From NCBI RefSeq assembly GCF_036346595.1, contig NZ_CP107834.1:1488001-1552000 (forward strand): a stretch of DNA of 64,000 nucleotides. The letters are read 5' to 3'. The first letter of the stretch is position 1, and each line of letters opens with the position of its first letter. The position numbers and the translations under genes were made by a program. This DNA is from Streptomyces sp. NBC_00525 (GTDB lineage: Bacteria > Actinomycetota > Actinomycetes > Streptomycetales > Streptomycetaceae). A model generated the notes under the pieces. The model did no database searches and was not told where the DNA came from. It saw nothing but the letters and a program-made list of their open reading frames with translations. This document shows positions 17,047-27,389 of this stretch, one piece after another.

Positions 17047-17056
17047 TGATCGATCA
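17047..17056. promoter_or_regulatory. Palindrome in aceE upstream region
   Basis: TGATCGATCA is a perfect palindrome followed by an overlapping ATCGATCG-like repeat, in an unusually A/T-rich 268-base leader between the GntR gene and aceE. A TTGACGGTTAAAT stretch at about 16959 may be part of a promoter. Candidate regulatory site only. Confidence 0.35.
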
Positions 17057-17160
17057 TCGATCGGCGTCTTACAGTTCACTTCGCGGGCCCACCGGCCCCA
17101 TCGCCCTGTCCTGCCAGTCAGGGACTTCTCCACCCCCCTCCTCACCGGAAGGCGGCGATC

Positions 17161-19830
17161 ATGACCGACCCCGTTGGAAAGCTTCCGAGCGAGCTCGACC
17201 AGCTCCCGGACCGCGACCCGGAGGAGACCGCCGAATGGGCGGCCTCCCTGGATGCCGTCACCAAGGCCGCGGGCCCGCACCGTGCCGCCTACCTGATGCG
17301 GCGCTCGCTCGAGCACGCCGAGGGCGCCGGTCTCGCGCTGCCCAAGCTCCTGGAGACCGACTACGTCAACTCCATCCCCACCGCCGCCGAGCCCGAGTTC
17401 GACGGCGACCTGGAGATGGAGTCCCGGATCACCGCGTGGAACCGCTGGAACGCGGCCGCCATGGTCACCCGCGGCTCGCGCTTCGGCGTCGGCGGCCACA
17501 TCGCCACCTTCGCCTCGGCGGCCTGGCTGTACGAGACCGGCTTCAACCACTTCTTCCACGGCAAGGAGGGCGAGGGCTCCGGCGACCAGCTGTACATCCA
17601 GGGCCACGCCTCCCCCGGCATCTACGCCCGCGCCTTCCTCGACGGCCGGCTCAGCGAGCAGCAGCTCGACAACTTCCGCCAGGAGGCGGGCGGCAACGGC
17701 CTGCCATCCTACCCGCACCCGCGGCGGCTGCCCTGGCTGTGGGAGTTCCCCACCGTCTCCATGGGCCTCGGCCCGCTCTCGGCGATCTACCAGGCGCGCT
17801 TCAACCGCTACCTGGCCAACCGCAACATCAAGGACACGTCGAACTCGCACGTCTGGGCCTTCCTCGGCGACGGCGAGATGGACGAGCCCGAGTCGACGGC
17901 CGCCCTCGCCCTCGCGGCCCGCGAGCAGCTCGACAACCTGACCTTCGTCATCAACTGCAACCTGCAGCGCCTCGACGGCCCGGTCCGCGCCAACTTCCGC
18001 GTGGTCCAGGAGCTGGAGGGCGCCTTCCGGGGCGCCGGCTGGAACGTCGTCAAGACGCTCTGGGGCACCGCCTGGGACGAGCTGTTCCAGCTCGACACCA
18101 CGGGCGCGCTGGTACGCCGGCTCCGCGAGGTACCGGACGCGCAGTTCCAGACGTACGCCACCCGCGACGTCGCCTACATCCGCGAGCACTTCTTCGGCGC
18201 CGAGCCCGCCCTCGCCGAGCTGGCGAAACTGCTCACCGACGCCAAGATCGCCGAGTGTTTCCACACCTCGCGCGGCGGCCACGAGGCCCGCAAGGTCTAC
18301 GCGGCGTACAAGGCGGCCCTGGAGCACAAGGGCGCGCCCACCGTGATCCTGGCGCAGACCGTCAAGGGCTACACCCTGGGTCCGGGCTTCGAGTCCCGCA
18401 ACGCCAACCACCAGATGAAGAAGCTGGACGGCAAGCAGTTCCGCGCCATGCGCGACCTGCTGGAGCTGCCGATCCCGGACTCCCAGCTGGACGAGCACCT
18501 GGTGCCCTACGCCCACCCCGGCGCCGACTCGCCCGAGGTCCGCTACCTCCAGGAGCGGCGCGCCGCCCTCGGCGGCCCCGCCCCGGCCCGCCGGGTGCAC
18601 GCGGTCGCGCTGCCGACGCCCGAGGAGCGCGCGTTCGCCGCGCTGAAGAAGGGCTCCGGCAAGCAGGAGCTGGCCACCACCATGGCCTTCGTCCGCCTGG
18701 TCAAGGACCTGATGCGGGACAAGGAGACCGGCAGGCGCTGGGTGCCGATCGTCCCCGACGAGGCCCGCACCTTCGGCATGGAGGCGCTGTTCCCGTCGGC
18801 CGGCATCTACTCGCCGCTGGGCCAGACGTACGACCCGGTCGACCGCGACCAGCTGATGTACTACAAGGAAGCCAAGGACGGCCAGGTCCTCAACGAGGGC
18901 ATCACCGAGGCCGGCGCCATGGCCGACTTCATCGCCGCCGCCACGTCGTACGCGACGCACGGCGAGCCGATGATCCCGTTCTACATCTTCTACTCGATGT
19001 TCGGCTGGCAGCGCACGGGCGACCAGTTCTGGCAGCTCGGCGACCAGCTCGGCCGCGGCTTCGTGGTCGGCGCGACCGCCGGGCGGACGACCTTGACGGG
19101 CGAGGGCCTCCAGCACGCGGACGGCCACTCGCACCTGATCGCGTCCACCAACCCGGCCTCGCTCAACTACGACCCGGCGTTCGCGTACGAGATCGCGGTG
19201 ATCGTCCAGGACGGTCTGCGCCGGATGTACGGCCCCGACGCCGAGGACGTCTTCTACTACCTGACGGTCTACAACGAGCCGAAGCAGCAGCCCGCGATGC
19301 CGGCAGGCGTCGAGGAGGGCATCGTCAAGGGCCTGTACCGCTTCAAGGAGGGCACGCCCGCCGGGGCGAACGGCCCGCGCGCCCAGCTGCTGGCCTCCGG
19401 TACGGCGATCCACTGGGCCCTGGAGGCCCAGGAGCTGCTGGCCGCCGACTGGGGTGTCACGGCCGACGTCTGGTCCGCGACCTCCTGGGGCGAGCTGCGC
19501 CGCGAGGCGCTGGAGTGCGACGAGGCACTGCTCCGCGGCGAGCAGCGCACGCCGTACGTGACGCAGGTCCTGGAGGGCGCTCCGGGCCCGGTCGTCGCGG
19601 TCAGCGACTGGATGCGCGCGGTGCCGGACCAGATCAGCCAGTGGGTCGAGCAGGACTGGACCTCGCTCGGCACGGACGGCTTCGGCATCTCCGAGACCCG
19701 TGACGCGGCCCGCCGCTACTTCGGGGTGGACGCCCAGTCCGTCGTGGTCGCGACCCTGGCCCAGCTGGCCCGGCGCGGCGAGGTGCCGGCGACGACGGTC
19801 AAGGAGGCGCGGGACCGCTACGGTCTCTGA
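17161..19830 (+). CDS. aceE: Pyruvate dehydrogenase E1 component, homodimeric type
   Basis: Thiamine-diphosphate enzyme of 889 residues that decarboxylates pyruvate and passes the acetyl group to lipoyl-E2. The length and the single-chain layout fit the AceE type. The ThDP motif begins at [12 protein letters not shown] and ends at [16 protein letters not shown]. The His-containing [17 protein letters not shown] loop and the C-terminal region (about 700-889) are typical. ATG 17161 follows GGAAGGCGG. Neighbouring lpd and sucB provide E3 and E2, and lipB-lipA (about 6.6 kb away) make the lipoyl cofactor. The upstream GntR gene is a candidate regulator. A terminator follows. Confidence 0.97.
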   Translation: MTDPVGKLPSELDQLPDRDPEETAEWAASLDAVTKAAGPHRAAYLMRRSLEHAEGAGLALPKLLETDYVNSIPTAAEPEFDGDLEMESRITAWNRWNAAAMVTRGSRFGVGGHIATFASAAWLYETGFNHFFHGKEGEGSGDQLYIQGHASPGIYARAFLDGRLSEQQLDNFRQEAGGNGLPSYPHPRRLPWLWEFPTVSMGLGPLSAIYQARFNRYLANRNIKDTSNSHVWAFLGDGEMDEPESTAALALAAREQLDNLTFVINCNLQRLDGPVRANFRVVQELEGAFRGAGWNVVKTLWGTAWDELFQLDTTGALVRRLREVPDAQFQTYATRDVAYIREHFFGAEPALAELAKLLTDAKIAECFHTSRGGHEARKVYAAYKAALEHKGAPTVILAQTVKGYTLGPGFESRNANHQMKKLDGKQFRAMRDLLELPIPDSQLDEHLVPYAHPGADSPEVRYLQERRAALGGPAPARRVHAVALPTPEERAFAALKKGSGKQELATTMAFVRLVKDLMRDKETGRRWVPIVPDEARTFGMEALFPSAGIYSPLGQTYDPVDRDQLMYYKEAKDGQVLNEGITEAGAMADFIAAATSYATHGEPMIPFYIFYSMFGWQRTGDQFWQLGDQLGRGFVVGATAGRTTLTGEGLQHADGHSHLIASTNPASLNYDPAFAYEIAVIVQDGLRRMYGPDAEDVFYYLTVYNEPKQQPAMPAGVEEGIVKGLYRFKEGTPAGANGPRAQLLASGTAIHWALEAQELLAADWGVTADVWSATSWGELRREALECDEALLRGEQRTPYVTQVLEGAPGPVVAVSDWMRAVPDQISQWVEQDWTSLGTDGFGISETRDAARRYFGVDAQSVVVATLAQLARRGEVPATTVKEARDRYGL

Positions 19831-19840
19831 GCCCACGCAC

Positions 19841-19885
19841 CGGTGAGCCCGCCGTACGCCCTCGGGGTGTCCGGCGGGCTCACCG
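19841..19885 (+). terminator. aceE terminator
   Basis: Hairpin CGGTGAGCCCGCCG (19841-19854) / CGGCGGGCTCACCG (19872-19885), perfect 14-base arms, 10 bases after the aceE stop. Confidence 0.85.
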
Positions 19886-19925
19886 CGTTCCGGGGCCGCC
19901 CGGCGCGGCGGCCACAATGGGCCGT

Positions 19926-20936
19926 ATGCGTGCTGCCCGGCTGATCCGTATGGTGCTGCTCCTCCAGGCGCGCCCCGGCATGACCGCCGCCGAGCTCTCC
20001 CGTGAGCTGGGGGTGTCCGAGCGGACCGTCACCCGGGACGCCGGGGCCCTCTCCGACGCGGGCATCCCGGTGTACGCGGAGCGGGGGCGGGCCGGCGGCT
20101 ACCGGCTCGTCGGCGGCTACCGCACCGGGCTGACCGGGCTCGCGCGGGACGAGGCCGAGGCGCTGTTCCTGTCCGGGCTGCCCTCCGCGCTGCGCGAGAT
20201 GGGGCTCGCGGACGCCGCGTCCGCCGCCCGGCTCAAGGTGTCGGCGGCGCTGACCCCGGCGCTCCGGGACGCCCCGGCGGGGGCCGGCCGGCGCTTCCAT
20301 CTGGACGCGCCCGGCTGGTACCAGGAACCGGTGGCGCCCGAACTGCTGCCCGCCGTGGCCGACGCGGTCCGGCGCGACCGGCTGCTGCTGGCCCGCTACC
20401 GGCGGCCCGGCCGGGACACCGGGCCGGAGCGGGAGCTGGCCCCGTACGGGCTCGTGCTCAAGGCGGGCGTCTGGTACCTGTGCGCCCGCGTGGACGACGG
20501 CGCGGGCGACGGCTCCCGCACGGACGGCGGCTTCCGGGTCTACCGCGTCGACCGGTTCACCGCCGTGACGGATTCCGGCATCCCTTTCGTCCGGGACGAG
20601 GGTTTCGACCTGCCCACGTTCTGGGAAGAGCGCGCGGCCGCGTTCGCCCGCTCCCTGCTGCGTGCGAAGGTCCGGCTGCGGCTCTCGCCGGAGGCGGTGC
20701 GCAGGCTGCCGCAGGTGGTGGACCGGGCCGCCGCAGGCGACGCGCTGGAGTCGGCCGGGCCGCCGGACGGCGACGGGTGGGTCGCGGTCACCCTGGCGGT
20801 GGAGTCCCCGGACGTGGCCTACGGACAGCTGCTGGGCCTCGGACCGGAGTTGGAGGTGCTGGAGCCGGCCGCCCTTCGGGAGCGGTTCGCGAGGGCCGCC
20901 GCCCGGCTGCACGCCCTGTACGGGGACACGCCCTGA
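19926..20936 (+). CDS. HTH and WYL domain transcriptional regulator
   Basis: Regulator of 336 residues with an N-terminal DeoR-like helix-turn-helix (residues about 1-60: AAELSRELGVSERTVTRDAGALSDAGIPVYAE) and a central WYL domain containing GVWYLCARV, followed by a WCX-type C-terminal region. WYL proteins sense small ligands or nucleic acids and control varied genes; the target is unknown. ATG 19926 is used; an ATG three codons upstream (19917) is equally possible. The next gene starts 62 bases downstream in the same direction. Confidence 0.9.
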   Translation: MRAARLIRMVLLLQARPGMTAAELSRELGVSERTVTRDAGALSDAGIPVYAERGRAGGYRLVGGYRTGLTGLARDEAEALFLSGLPSALREMGLADAASAARLKVSAALTPALRDAPAGAGRRFHLDAPGWYQEPVAPELLPAVADAVRRDRLLLARYRRPGRDTGPERELAPYGLVLKAGVWYLCARVDDGAGDGSRTDGGFRVYRVDRFTAVTDSGIPFVRDEGFDLPTFWEERAAAFARSLLRAKVRLRLSPEAVRRLPQVVDRAAAGDALESAGPPDGDGWVAVTLAVESPDVAYGQLLGLGPELEVLEPAALRERFARAAARLHALYGDTP

Positions 20937-20998
20937 CGGCTTCGTTCGGCTGTCCGGGCGTGCGGCCCCCGCCGCCGGGGCGGATGCTGGGATGCGTG

Positions 20999-21517
20999 AT
21001 GGACGAGACGGAGTTCTGGGAGCTGGTCGACAGCACCCGCGAGGCCGCCGGCGGCGACCCCGAGGACCATGCCGACCTGCTGGTCGAACGGCTGGTGCGG
21101 CTCGATCCGGAATCCGTGCTGGACTTCTCCCGGCACTTCGAGTCCCGTGTCAACCGCGCCTACCGCTGGGACCTGTGGGCGGCCGCCGCCGTGCTGCTCG
21201 GCGGCGCGAGCGACGACGCCTTCGACTCCTTCCGCTGCTGGCTGATCGGCCGGGGCCGCGAGGTGTTCGAGGGCGCGGTGCACGACCCGGACAGCCTGGC
21301 CGGGCTGCTCGGCTCCTTCGACGAGGAGTTGGACGGCGACGGCGAGGAGCTGGGGTACGCGGCCGACGAGGCGTACGAACAGCTCACCGGGGTCCTCGCG
21401 CCGGACCTGGGGCTGCCGCCGCAGCCCGGCGAGCCGGAGGGCACCCCGCTCGACCTGGACGACGACGCGGCGCTCGCCGCCCGGCTGCCCATGCTCTGGG
21501 AGCGGTACGGGAGCTGA
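20999..21517 (+). CDS. DUF4240 domain protein
   Basis: Acidic cytoplasmic protein of 172 residues. It opens with MDETEFWELVDSTREAAGGD and continues with SVLDFSRHFESRVNRAYRWDLWAAA-type sequence and FDSFRCWLIGRGREVFEGAV, the pattern of the DUF4240 family. This family is common in Streptomyces as a stand-alone protein of unknown function. ATG 20999 is chosen because the family begins there; an in-frame ATG at 20984 exists. It is probably cotranscribed with the WYL regulator and converges with the GNAT gene, 15 bases between stops. Confidence 0.88.
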   Translation: MDETEFWELVDSTREAAGGDPEDHADLLVERLVRLDPESVLDFSRHFESRVNRAYRWDLWAAAAVLLGGASDDAFDSFRCWLIGRGREVFEGAVHDPDSLAGLLGSFDEELDGDGEELGYAADEAYEQLTGVLAPDLGLPPQPGEPEGTPLDLDDDAALAARLPMLWERYGS

Positions 21518-21532
21518 GGCGCGCCGCACGTC

Positions 21533-22060
21533 TCACGGCGCGAGCGGGCGGCCCATCATCACATCGTCCACGTACCGCCCGTTCAGGAAGAACTCGCCCG
21601 GCAGCACGCCCTCGACGGTGAACCCCTCCGACTCGTACAGCGCGCGGGCGGGCGCGTTGTGACCGAGGACCCGCAGGGTCATCCGGTTCGCCCCCTCGCC
21701 GCGCGCCGCGACGCAGGCCGCGCGGATCAGGGCGCGCCCGACGCCCCGGCCGCGCGCCCAGTGCGCCACGGCCAGGCCCTGGATCTGCCGTACGTGCGTG
21801 TTGCAGGGCAGCGGGGTGGGCGGCACGAAGCGGATGTAGCCGGCCGGCTCCCGCTCCCCCGCCGCGCCGGGCATCTCCGCCACCAGGATCTCCCGCGGCG
21901 GATGGTGCTCGTCGAAGAAGGGGGCGTACGGGGGCTGCGGGCGGGGCTGCACCGCGTGCAGCGTCGACCAGGTGGCCCGGTCCAGCTCGCCGAGTGCGGG
22001 TCCGTCGCCGGCCACGGCGCGGCGGACGACGGGCGGGACGGGTATCGCGGATGCGCTCAT
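21533..22060 (-). CDS. GNAT-family N-acetyltransferase
   Basis: Acetyl-CoA-dependent acetyltransferase of 175 residues. The acetyl-CoA binding motif A is IQGLAVAHWARGRGVGRALI (R/Q-x-x-G-x-G/A pattern), and the C-terminal motif B region is LGHNAPARALYESEGF. The substrate is unknown. I use ATG 22060; an in-frame GTG at 22069 is an alternative and neither has a strong ribosome site. It is divergent from the epimerase-like gene, with only about 56 bases between starts, so the promoters must overlap. Confidence 0.88.
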   Translation of the reverse strand: MSASAIPVPPVVRRAVAGDGPALGELDRATWSTLHAVQPRPQPPYAPFFDEHHPPREILVAEMPGAAGEREPAGYIRFVPPTPLPCNTHVRQIQGLAVAHWARGRGVGRALIRAACVAARGEGANRMTLRVLGHNAPARALYESEGFTVEGVLPGEFFLNGRYVDDVMMGRPLAP

Positions 22061-22116
22061 GGCCGTCACTGTGCCACGGCCGGGTACGGCGGCCCGTCTG
22101 GGGCAGGATGGGTGTC

Positions 22117-23016
22117 ATGGCTCACTCGCGCATCGCCGTCACCGGATCGACCGGACTCATCGGAGCGGCGCTGGTGCGCTCGCTGCGGGCCGACGGGCAC
22201 GAGGTGGTGCGCCTGGTGCGCCGCCCCGCCCGCGCCGGCGACGAGGTGGAGTGGGACCCGAAGCGCGAATACGTGGACACGGCGGGCCTGGTCGGCTGCG
22301 ACGCGGTGGTCCACCTCGCCGGGGCCGGGGTCGGCGACCACCGCTGGACGGCGGCCTACAAGAAGGAGATCCGGGACAGCCGGGTGCTGGGCACCGCCGC
22401 GATCGCGGAGGCCGTCGCCTCGCTCGACACCCCGCCCGCCGTGCTGCTGTCCGGGTCCGCGATCGGCTTCTACGGGGACACCGGGGACCGTCCGGTGGAC
22501 GAGGACGCGCCGCCCGGTGACGGCTTCCTGCCCTCGGTGTGCGTGGAGTGGGAGGAGGCCACGGCGGCGGCCGAGGAGGCGGGGGTGCGTACGGTGCACG
22601 CCCGCACCGGTCTGGTGGTCGCCCGAGCGGGAGGCGCCTGGGGCCGGCTGTTCCCGCTGTTCCGGGCGGGACTCGGTGGCCGGATGGGCAACGGGCGGCA
22701 GTACTGGAGCTTCATCGCGCTGCACGACCACATCGCGGCCCTGCGGCACATCCTGGACACCCCCGAACTGACCGGGCCGGTCAACCTGACGGCCCCGGCG
22801 CCCGTCACCAACGCCGAGGTGACGGCCGCGATGGGCCGGGTACTGCGGCGTCCGACACTGTTCACCGCACCCGCGCCGGCGCTGCGGATCGTGCTCGGCG
22901 AGTTCGCCTCGGACGTGTTGGGCAGTCAGCGCGTGCTGCCCGCCCGGCTGCTGGACTCCGGCTTCTCATTCGCCTTCCCCGAGATCGACTCCGCCGTCCG
23001 CGCGGCACTGCGCTGA
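22117..23016 (+). CDS. TIGR01777-type NAD-dependent epimerase/dehydratase-like protein
   Basis: Protein of 299 residues with a Rossmann NAD(P)-binding start (RIAVTGSTGLIGAALVRSLR), the VVHLAGAGVGDHRW segment and LLSGSAIGFYGDTGDR. These are the marks of the TIGR01777/YfcH (SulA-like) branch of the extended short-chain dehydrogenase family. The C-terminal DUF1731 region is present (VLGEFASDVLGSQRVLPARLL). The reaction is unknown in this branch. ATG 22117 is used. A compact terminator hairpin follows the gene. Confidence 0.9.
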   Translation: MAHSRIAVTGSTGLIGAALVRSLRADGHEVVRLVRRPARAGDEVEWDPKREYVDTAGLVGCDAVVHLAGAGVGDHRWTAAYKKEIRDSRVLGTAAIAEAVASLDTPPAVLLSGSAIGFYGDTGDRPVDEDAPPGDGFLPSVCVEWEEATAAAEEAGVRTVHARTGLVVARAGGAWGRLFPLFRAGLGGRMGNGRQYWSFIALHDHIAALRHILDTPELTGPVNLTAPAPVTNAEVTAAMGRVLRRPTLFTAPAPALRIVLGEFASDVLGSQRVLPARLLDSGFSFAFPEIDSAVRAALR

Positions 23017-23032
23017 CCGCCGCCCCGCACCG

Positions 23033-23056
23033 GCACACCCGTTCGGACGGGTGTGC
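23033..23056 (+). terminator. Terminator hairpin
   Basis: GCACACCCGT (23033-23042) / ACGGGTGTGC (23047-23056) with a four-base loop, 16 bases after the epimerase-like gene. Confidence 0.8.
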
Positions 23057-23197
23057 GACCCCGTGCATCGGTGCACCGGTACGCGCGCGACTGCGCACGA
23101 TCGGGCCACTCTCCTAGCCTCCTGACGAACGCACGCATTCCGGTGGGCGGTTGAGGGCAAGAGCCCCCCACCACTTGCTCCGAATCGGGGAGGGCAC

Positions 23198-24544
23198 GTG
23201 CTCAGCACGGCACACCACGCGGACGTCGTCATCATCGGGGCCGGGATCGCCGGCCTGTCGGCAGCCCACCGGCTGACCAGCGCGGGGGTCAGCGTCAGCG
23301 TCCTGGAGGCCGGAACCGGCGTCGGCGGCCGGATGGCGACCGACGAGGTGGACGGATTCCGGCTCGACCACGTCGGCCCGCTGCTCAACACCGCGTATCC
23401 GGAGCTCCGCACCACACCGGGGCTCGACGGACTGGTCCTGCGCACCTTCGATCCCGGCGTCCTCGTCCACAGCGCAGGCCGCCGCCACCGGACCGGCGAA
23501 ACCCGGGGCACACCGCGCTCGCGCCGCACACGGGGCGCGCTCAAGGCGGCACGCGCCCTCGCGAGCGCCCCCCGGCCGCCGCGTACCGGCGCCCTCACCG
23601 GAGCCATGGGCGGCGCGATCGACCACGCCCGGCTCGGCGCGGCCCTCTCCCGGCTCGCCGCCACACCCCCGGCCCGCATCCTCGCCCGGCCCGAACGCGC
23701 CGCGCTGGACGCGCTGTCGGGCCGGCTGTCCGCCCGTACGCTCGACGGCTTCGTACGCCCGCTGCTCACCGCGCTGCTCAGCGACCCGGACCTCACCACC
23801 TCCAGCCGGTGCGCCGACCTCGCCCTGCGCTCCTACGCGAGCGGACGGCTGTGTGTACCGGAGGGCGGAGCGGGTACGCTGCCGGCGCTCCTGGCCGCTT
23901 CCCTGCCGCCCGGCACCGTACGCACCGGAGTGCACGTCACCTCCGCCGACATCACCTCCGTACGCACCAAGGAACACGGCGAACTGGGCTGCCGGTCCTT
24001 GCTGGTGGCCACCGGGGCGAGCGCGGCCGCCGAACTGCTGCCCGGACTGCGGCTGCCGTCCTTCCACCCCGTGACCGTGCTCCACCACACCGCGCCGGAG
24101 CCGCCGCCCACCGGCGCCTCGCTGCTCCTGGACGCCGACCGGTCCGGCCCGGTCGCGCACACCGCCGTGATGAGCGCCGTCGATCCGGTCCGGGCCCCGC
24201 GCGGCCGGACGCTGATCAGCTCCACGGTCCTCGGCACCCCGCCCGACGACCTCGACCGCACGGTCCGCGCCCATCTCGCCGCGCTCTACGGCGTACCCAC
24301 CGGGGACTGGGAGCTGCTGGCCGCCCACCACGACCCGGAGGCGGTGCCCGCGATGCCCGCGCCGCACGACCCGCACCGGCCCGTCCGGGTCCTCGCGGGC
24401 CTCTACGTCTGCGGCGACCACCGCGACACCGGCACCGTCCAGGGCGCCCTGGCCTCGGGCGCCCGCGCCGCCGCCTCGATCCTGCACGACCTCGGCGTGC
24501 GCCCGGCCGCCGGCCCCGCCCCGGCACTCCCCGAGGCGGCCTGA
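23198..24544 (+). CDS. FAD-dependent oxidoreductase, protoporphyrinogen/amine oxidase type
   Basis: Flavoprotein of 448 residues. The N-terminal dinucleotide-binding motif is VVIIGAGIAGLSAAHRL, followed by the ribose-binding Glu (VLEAGTGVGGRMATDE), and the C-terminal FAD motif is GLYVCGDHRDTGTVQGALASG. The arrangement fits the NAD(P)-binding Rossmann-like/amine-oxidoreductase superfamily, which includes protoporphyrinogen oxidase and phytoene desaturase relatives. The substrate cannot be deduced. GTG 23198 is used, about 8 bases after GGGGAGGG. It converges with the TPR regulator, stops 8 bases apart. A palindrome CGGTGCACCG at 23069-23078 lies upstream. Confidence 0.88.
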   Translation: MLSTAHHADVVIIGAGIAGLSAAHRLTSAGVSVSVLEAGTGVGGRMATDEVDGFRLDHVGPLLNTAYPELRTTPGLDGLVLRTFDPGVLVHSAGRRHRTGETRGTPRSRRTRGALKAARALASAPRPPRTGALTGAMGGAIDHARLGAALSRLAATPPARILARPERAALDALSGRLSARTLDGFVRPLLTALLSDPDLTTSSRCADLALRSYASGRLCVPEGGAGTLPALLAASLPPGTVRTGVHVTSADITSVRTKEHGELGCRSLLVATGASAAAELLPGLRLPSFHPVTVLHHTAPEPPPTGASLLLDADRSGPVAHTAVMSAVDPVRAPRGRTLISSTVLGTPPDDLDRTVRAHLAALYGVPTGDWELLAAHHDPEAVPAMPAPHDPHRPVRVLAGLYVCGDHRDTGTVQGALASGARAAASILHDLGVRPAAGPAPALPEAA

Positions 24545-24552
24545 CCGGCGGC

Positions 24553-26148
24553 TCAGCCCAGCGCCGCCACCCGCTCGCGGTAGCCGCGGACGGCGGCGGC
24601 GTCCCGGAAGGGCTCCAGCCTGCGCTCGAAGTCCCGTACGTACTCCGCGGCGCGCACGGAACGCATCTCGGCCGCCTGCTGGGCGGCCTCCGCCCCCAGC
24701 CGGCACGCCTGCTCCAGCTCCCCGAGCCCCAGCCGGGCGGACGCCAGCACCACCCGGCAGAACAGCCGGCTGCGGGCGTACGCGGGGGCCCGCAGCTGGA
24801 GCGCGCGCTCGGCGTACTGGGCGGCGGTCCGGTACTGCTGGAGGTCGCGGTGGCAGTGCCCGAACTCGTCGGCGAGCTGCGCCTCGTCGAAGTGGCGCGC
24901 CCAGTGCGGCACCTCGTCGCCGGGGCGCGCGGTCTCCAGTGCGCGCTCGGCCCGCGCGAGGGAGGCCGTGCACGCCTTGGCGTCGCCGAGCACCGCGTGC
25001 CCGCGCGCCTCCACCGCGTGCAGCAGGGCGAGGACGGTGTGGGGCGCGGCCGATCCGATGCCCTGCTGGGCCACCCGCGCCAGCTGGACCGCTTCCCGGC
25101 CGTGCGCGAGATACACCGCCTGGCGGCTCATGGTGATCAGGACATAGCTGCCGTAGGCCCGGTCACCGGCCGCCTGGGAGAGCCGCAGCGCCTGGACGAA
25201 GTAGCGCTGGGCGAGGCCGTGCGCCGCGATGTCGTACGAGGTCCAGCCGGCCAGCCTGGTCAGATCGGCGGCGGCCGCGAACAGCCGCCGCCCGGTCGCC
25301 TCCCCGTACGTGCCGCGCAGCATCGGCTCCGTCTCGTGCTCCAGATACCGCACGAGGGCCTGCCGGGCGTGCCCGCCGCCGTAGGCGTGGTCCAGGGTGC
25401 GGAACAGTTCGGCGACCGACCGGAGCGCGGCGACGTCCCCCTCGCCGACCCGGAGCCCGGAGCCCCGCTCGGTCTGCCGCTGGCGGGGCACCCCCGCGCC
25501 GGCCGGGGCGCCGGGCGGCGCGGGGGCCCCGCCGGGCCGCGACGGGACCGGCCCCCGCACGCCGTGCCGCCCGCCGCCGGGACCGGGCGCGCCGCCCTGC
25601 TCGGGGACGACCGGGGCGGCGCCGTGCGGCGGGTACGGGGCGGGGGCGGCGGGCGGCCTCGGGGCGCCGGTCCGGCCGGGGGCGGCGGGCGCGGGGCGGG
25701 CGACCCACTCGTCGGCGCGGCCGATCAGCCAGTCCCGGCTGGGCACGACGAGCCCGGCCGGGGTGAAGGCGATCTTCCGCAGCTCCGTCTGGCTGCCGGA
25801 GTCCTTGCGCCACAGCCCGCTGACGATGTCCACCGCCTCGGCCGGGGTGGCGGCGAACTCCAGGCCCGCGTACACCGGGGCGCAGGCGTCGAGCCCGAGG
25901 TCCTGGGCGGAGAGCCGGCGGCCGAGGCGGCGGGTGAAGACCTCGGCGATCAGCGCGGGGGTGGTGCCCCGAGGCTGCTGGCCGCGCAGCCAGCGGGTGA
26001 CCGAGGTCTTGTCGTACCGCAGGTCGAGGCCGTGTTCGAGGCCGAGCTGATCCACCCGGCGGGCGAGGCCGGCGTTGGAGAATCCGGCCTCGGTGATGAG
26101 TGAGGCGAGCCGACGGTTGGGGGTGCGCTGCGGTGGTCGTTCCGACAT
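24553..26148 (-). CDS. Large TPR-containing regulatory protein of the Streptomyces NsdA-like type
   Basis: Cytoplasmic protein of 531 residues. The N-terminus (about 1-110) resembles a helix-turn-helix with the text SLITEAGFSNAGLARRVDQL and YDKTSVTRWLRGQQPRG. Residues about 150-225 are a Pro/Gly/Ala-rich linker. The C-terminal half (about 230-531) is helical and TPR-like (EAVQLARVAQQGIG, YAERALQLRAPAYARSR, ACRLGAEAAQQAAEM). This layout is shared by a group of Streptomyces regulators that includes the differentiation regulator NsdA; I infer membership from layout only. It is divergent from lipB across 296 bases. Confidence 0.78.
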   Translation of the reverse strand: MSERPPQRTPNRRLASLITEAGFSNAGLARRVDQLGLEHGLDLRYDKTSVTRWLRGQQPRGTTPALIAEVFTRRLGRRLSAQDLGLDACAPVYAGLEFAATPAEAVDIVSGLWRKDSGSQTELRKIAFTPAGLVVPSRDWLIGRADEWVARPAPAAPGRTGAPRPPAAPAPYPPHGAAPVVPEQGGAPGPGGGRHGVRGPVPSRPGGAPAPPGAPAGAGVPRQRQTERGSGLRVGEGDVAALRSVAELFRTLDHAYGGGHARQALVRYLEHETEPMLRGTYGEATGRRLFAAAADLTRLAGWTSYDIAAHGLAQRYFVQALRLSQAAGDRAYGSYVLITMSRQAVYLAHGREAVQLARVAQQGIGSAAPHTVLALLHAVEARGHAVLGDAKACTASLARAERALETARPGDEVPHWARHFDEAQLADEFGHCHRDLQQYRTAAQYAERALQLRAPAYARSRLFCRVVLASARLGLGELEQACRLGAEAAQQAAEMRSVRAAEYVRDFERRLEPFRDAAAVRGYRERVAALG

Positions 26149-26444
26149 CAGCTGTAGGGTCTCCTGCCTTCGGGGCCGGGCGGGCAGCCCTCTGGGCCTC
26201 CTCTGACGAACGGCGCGAATTTAGCCCTCGGCGCGGCACCGACAGCACCGTTCGCTCCACATTCATCCGATCGTGTGAGGATTGTGGACGGCGCTGACGG
26301 GAAGACCTGCCGGGCCGCCGCGTCGCCGCCGGTCGTACAGTGGCCGGGGTCTTTCACGAAAGGCCCGGGCGCGATTCGTGCAGGGTGACGCGGTACCGGG
26401 GAAATCCTCCGGCCCACGCCGCCGCGAGGAGAGAGGCTGCTGCC

Positions 26445-27257
26445 GTGACTGAGCTCCGGTTCGTCCACATGGGTTTCGGCGAGAACGCCGTCGACTACCA
26501 GGAGGCCTGGCAGAAGCAGCGCGAGGTGCACGCGGCCCGGTTCGAGGACACCGTCCCCGACACCTGCCTGCTCCTGGAGCACCCGCCCGTCTACACCGCC
26601 GGCCGGCGCACCGAGGACAGCGAGCGCCCCCTCGACGGCACCCCCGTCATCGACGTGGACCGGGGCGGCAAGATCACCTGGCACGGCCCCGGCCAGCTCG
26701 TCGGCTACCCGATCCAGAAGCTCCCGCGCCCGGTGGACGTCGTCGCGCACGTGCGCCGCCTGGAGGAGGCGCTGATCCGTACGGCCGCCGAGTTCGGCGT
26801 CGCGACCAGCCGGGTGGAGGGCCGCAGCGGCGTCTGGGTCCTGGGCGACCCGGTCGAGGAGCGCCCCGCGGTCGGCGGCCTGACGCTGGACTTCGACCCG
26901 CGGCTGCAGGACGAGGAGTTCGACCCCCGGCTCAACGGCCCGGACTACGCCCCGTCCAACGCCGGGCAGCGCCGCGAGGACCGCAAGTTGGCGGCGATCG
27001 GCATCCGGGTCGCCAAGGGGGTCACCATGCACGGCTTCGCGCTCAACGTGAACCCGGACAACACCTGGTTCGACCGGATCGTCCCCTGCGGCATCCGGGA
27101 CGCCGGCGTGACCTCGCTCAGCTACGAGCTGGGCCGCGACATCACCATCGCCGAGGTGCTCCCGGTCGTCGAGAAGCACCTGAAGGACATCCTGGAGAAC
27201 GCCGAACTGGCCCCCCGGACGATCGGGCGGCCCGACGACGCCATGGCCACGGCGTGA
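26445..27257 (+). CDS. lipB: Octanoyltransferase
   Basis: LipB transfers octanoyl groups from acyl carrier protein to lipoyl domains, the first step of lipoate assembly. The 270-residue protein has the family motif [17 protein letters not shown] and the active-site pair Lys and Cys in [17 protein letters not shown] and [10 protein letters not shown]. The start GTG 26445 gives the usual opening [17 protein letters not shown]; a GAGGAGAGAGG run precedes it. lipA follows 132 bases downstream. Its substrates are the lipoyl domains of sucB in this window. Confidence 0.96.
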   Translation: MTELRFVHMGFGENAVDYQEAWQKQREVHAARFEDTVPDTCLLLEHPPVYTAGRRTEDSERPLDGTPVIDVDRGGKITWHGPGQLVGYPIQKLPRPVDVVAHVRRLEEALIRTAAEFGVATSRVEGRSGVWVLGDPVEERPAVGGLTLDFDPRLQDEEFDPRLNGPDYAPSNAGQRREDRKLAAIGIRVAKGVTMHGFALNVNPDNTWFDRIVPCGIRDAGVTSLSYELGRDITIAEVLPVVEKHLKDILENAELAPRTIGRPDDAMATA

Positions 27258-27389
27258 CCCACGGAACCCATCGCCGGGAATAGGCCCCACCTGCCACAGG
27301 TTGGGCAGACGTAAAGCCGAATGAACTACGGGCGTACCCTGGTGTTCGCCGAAGAATCCAATGCAGTGAAAGCAAAGGGGAGTGCCGGA

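Noticed and set aside
17017..19917. 966-codon minus-strand frame opposite aceE
   Set aside because: Antisense to aceE, with repetitive Arg/Asp/Val/Gly composition and no recognisable motif.
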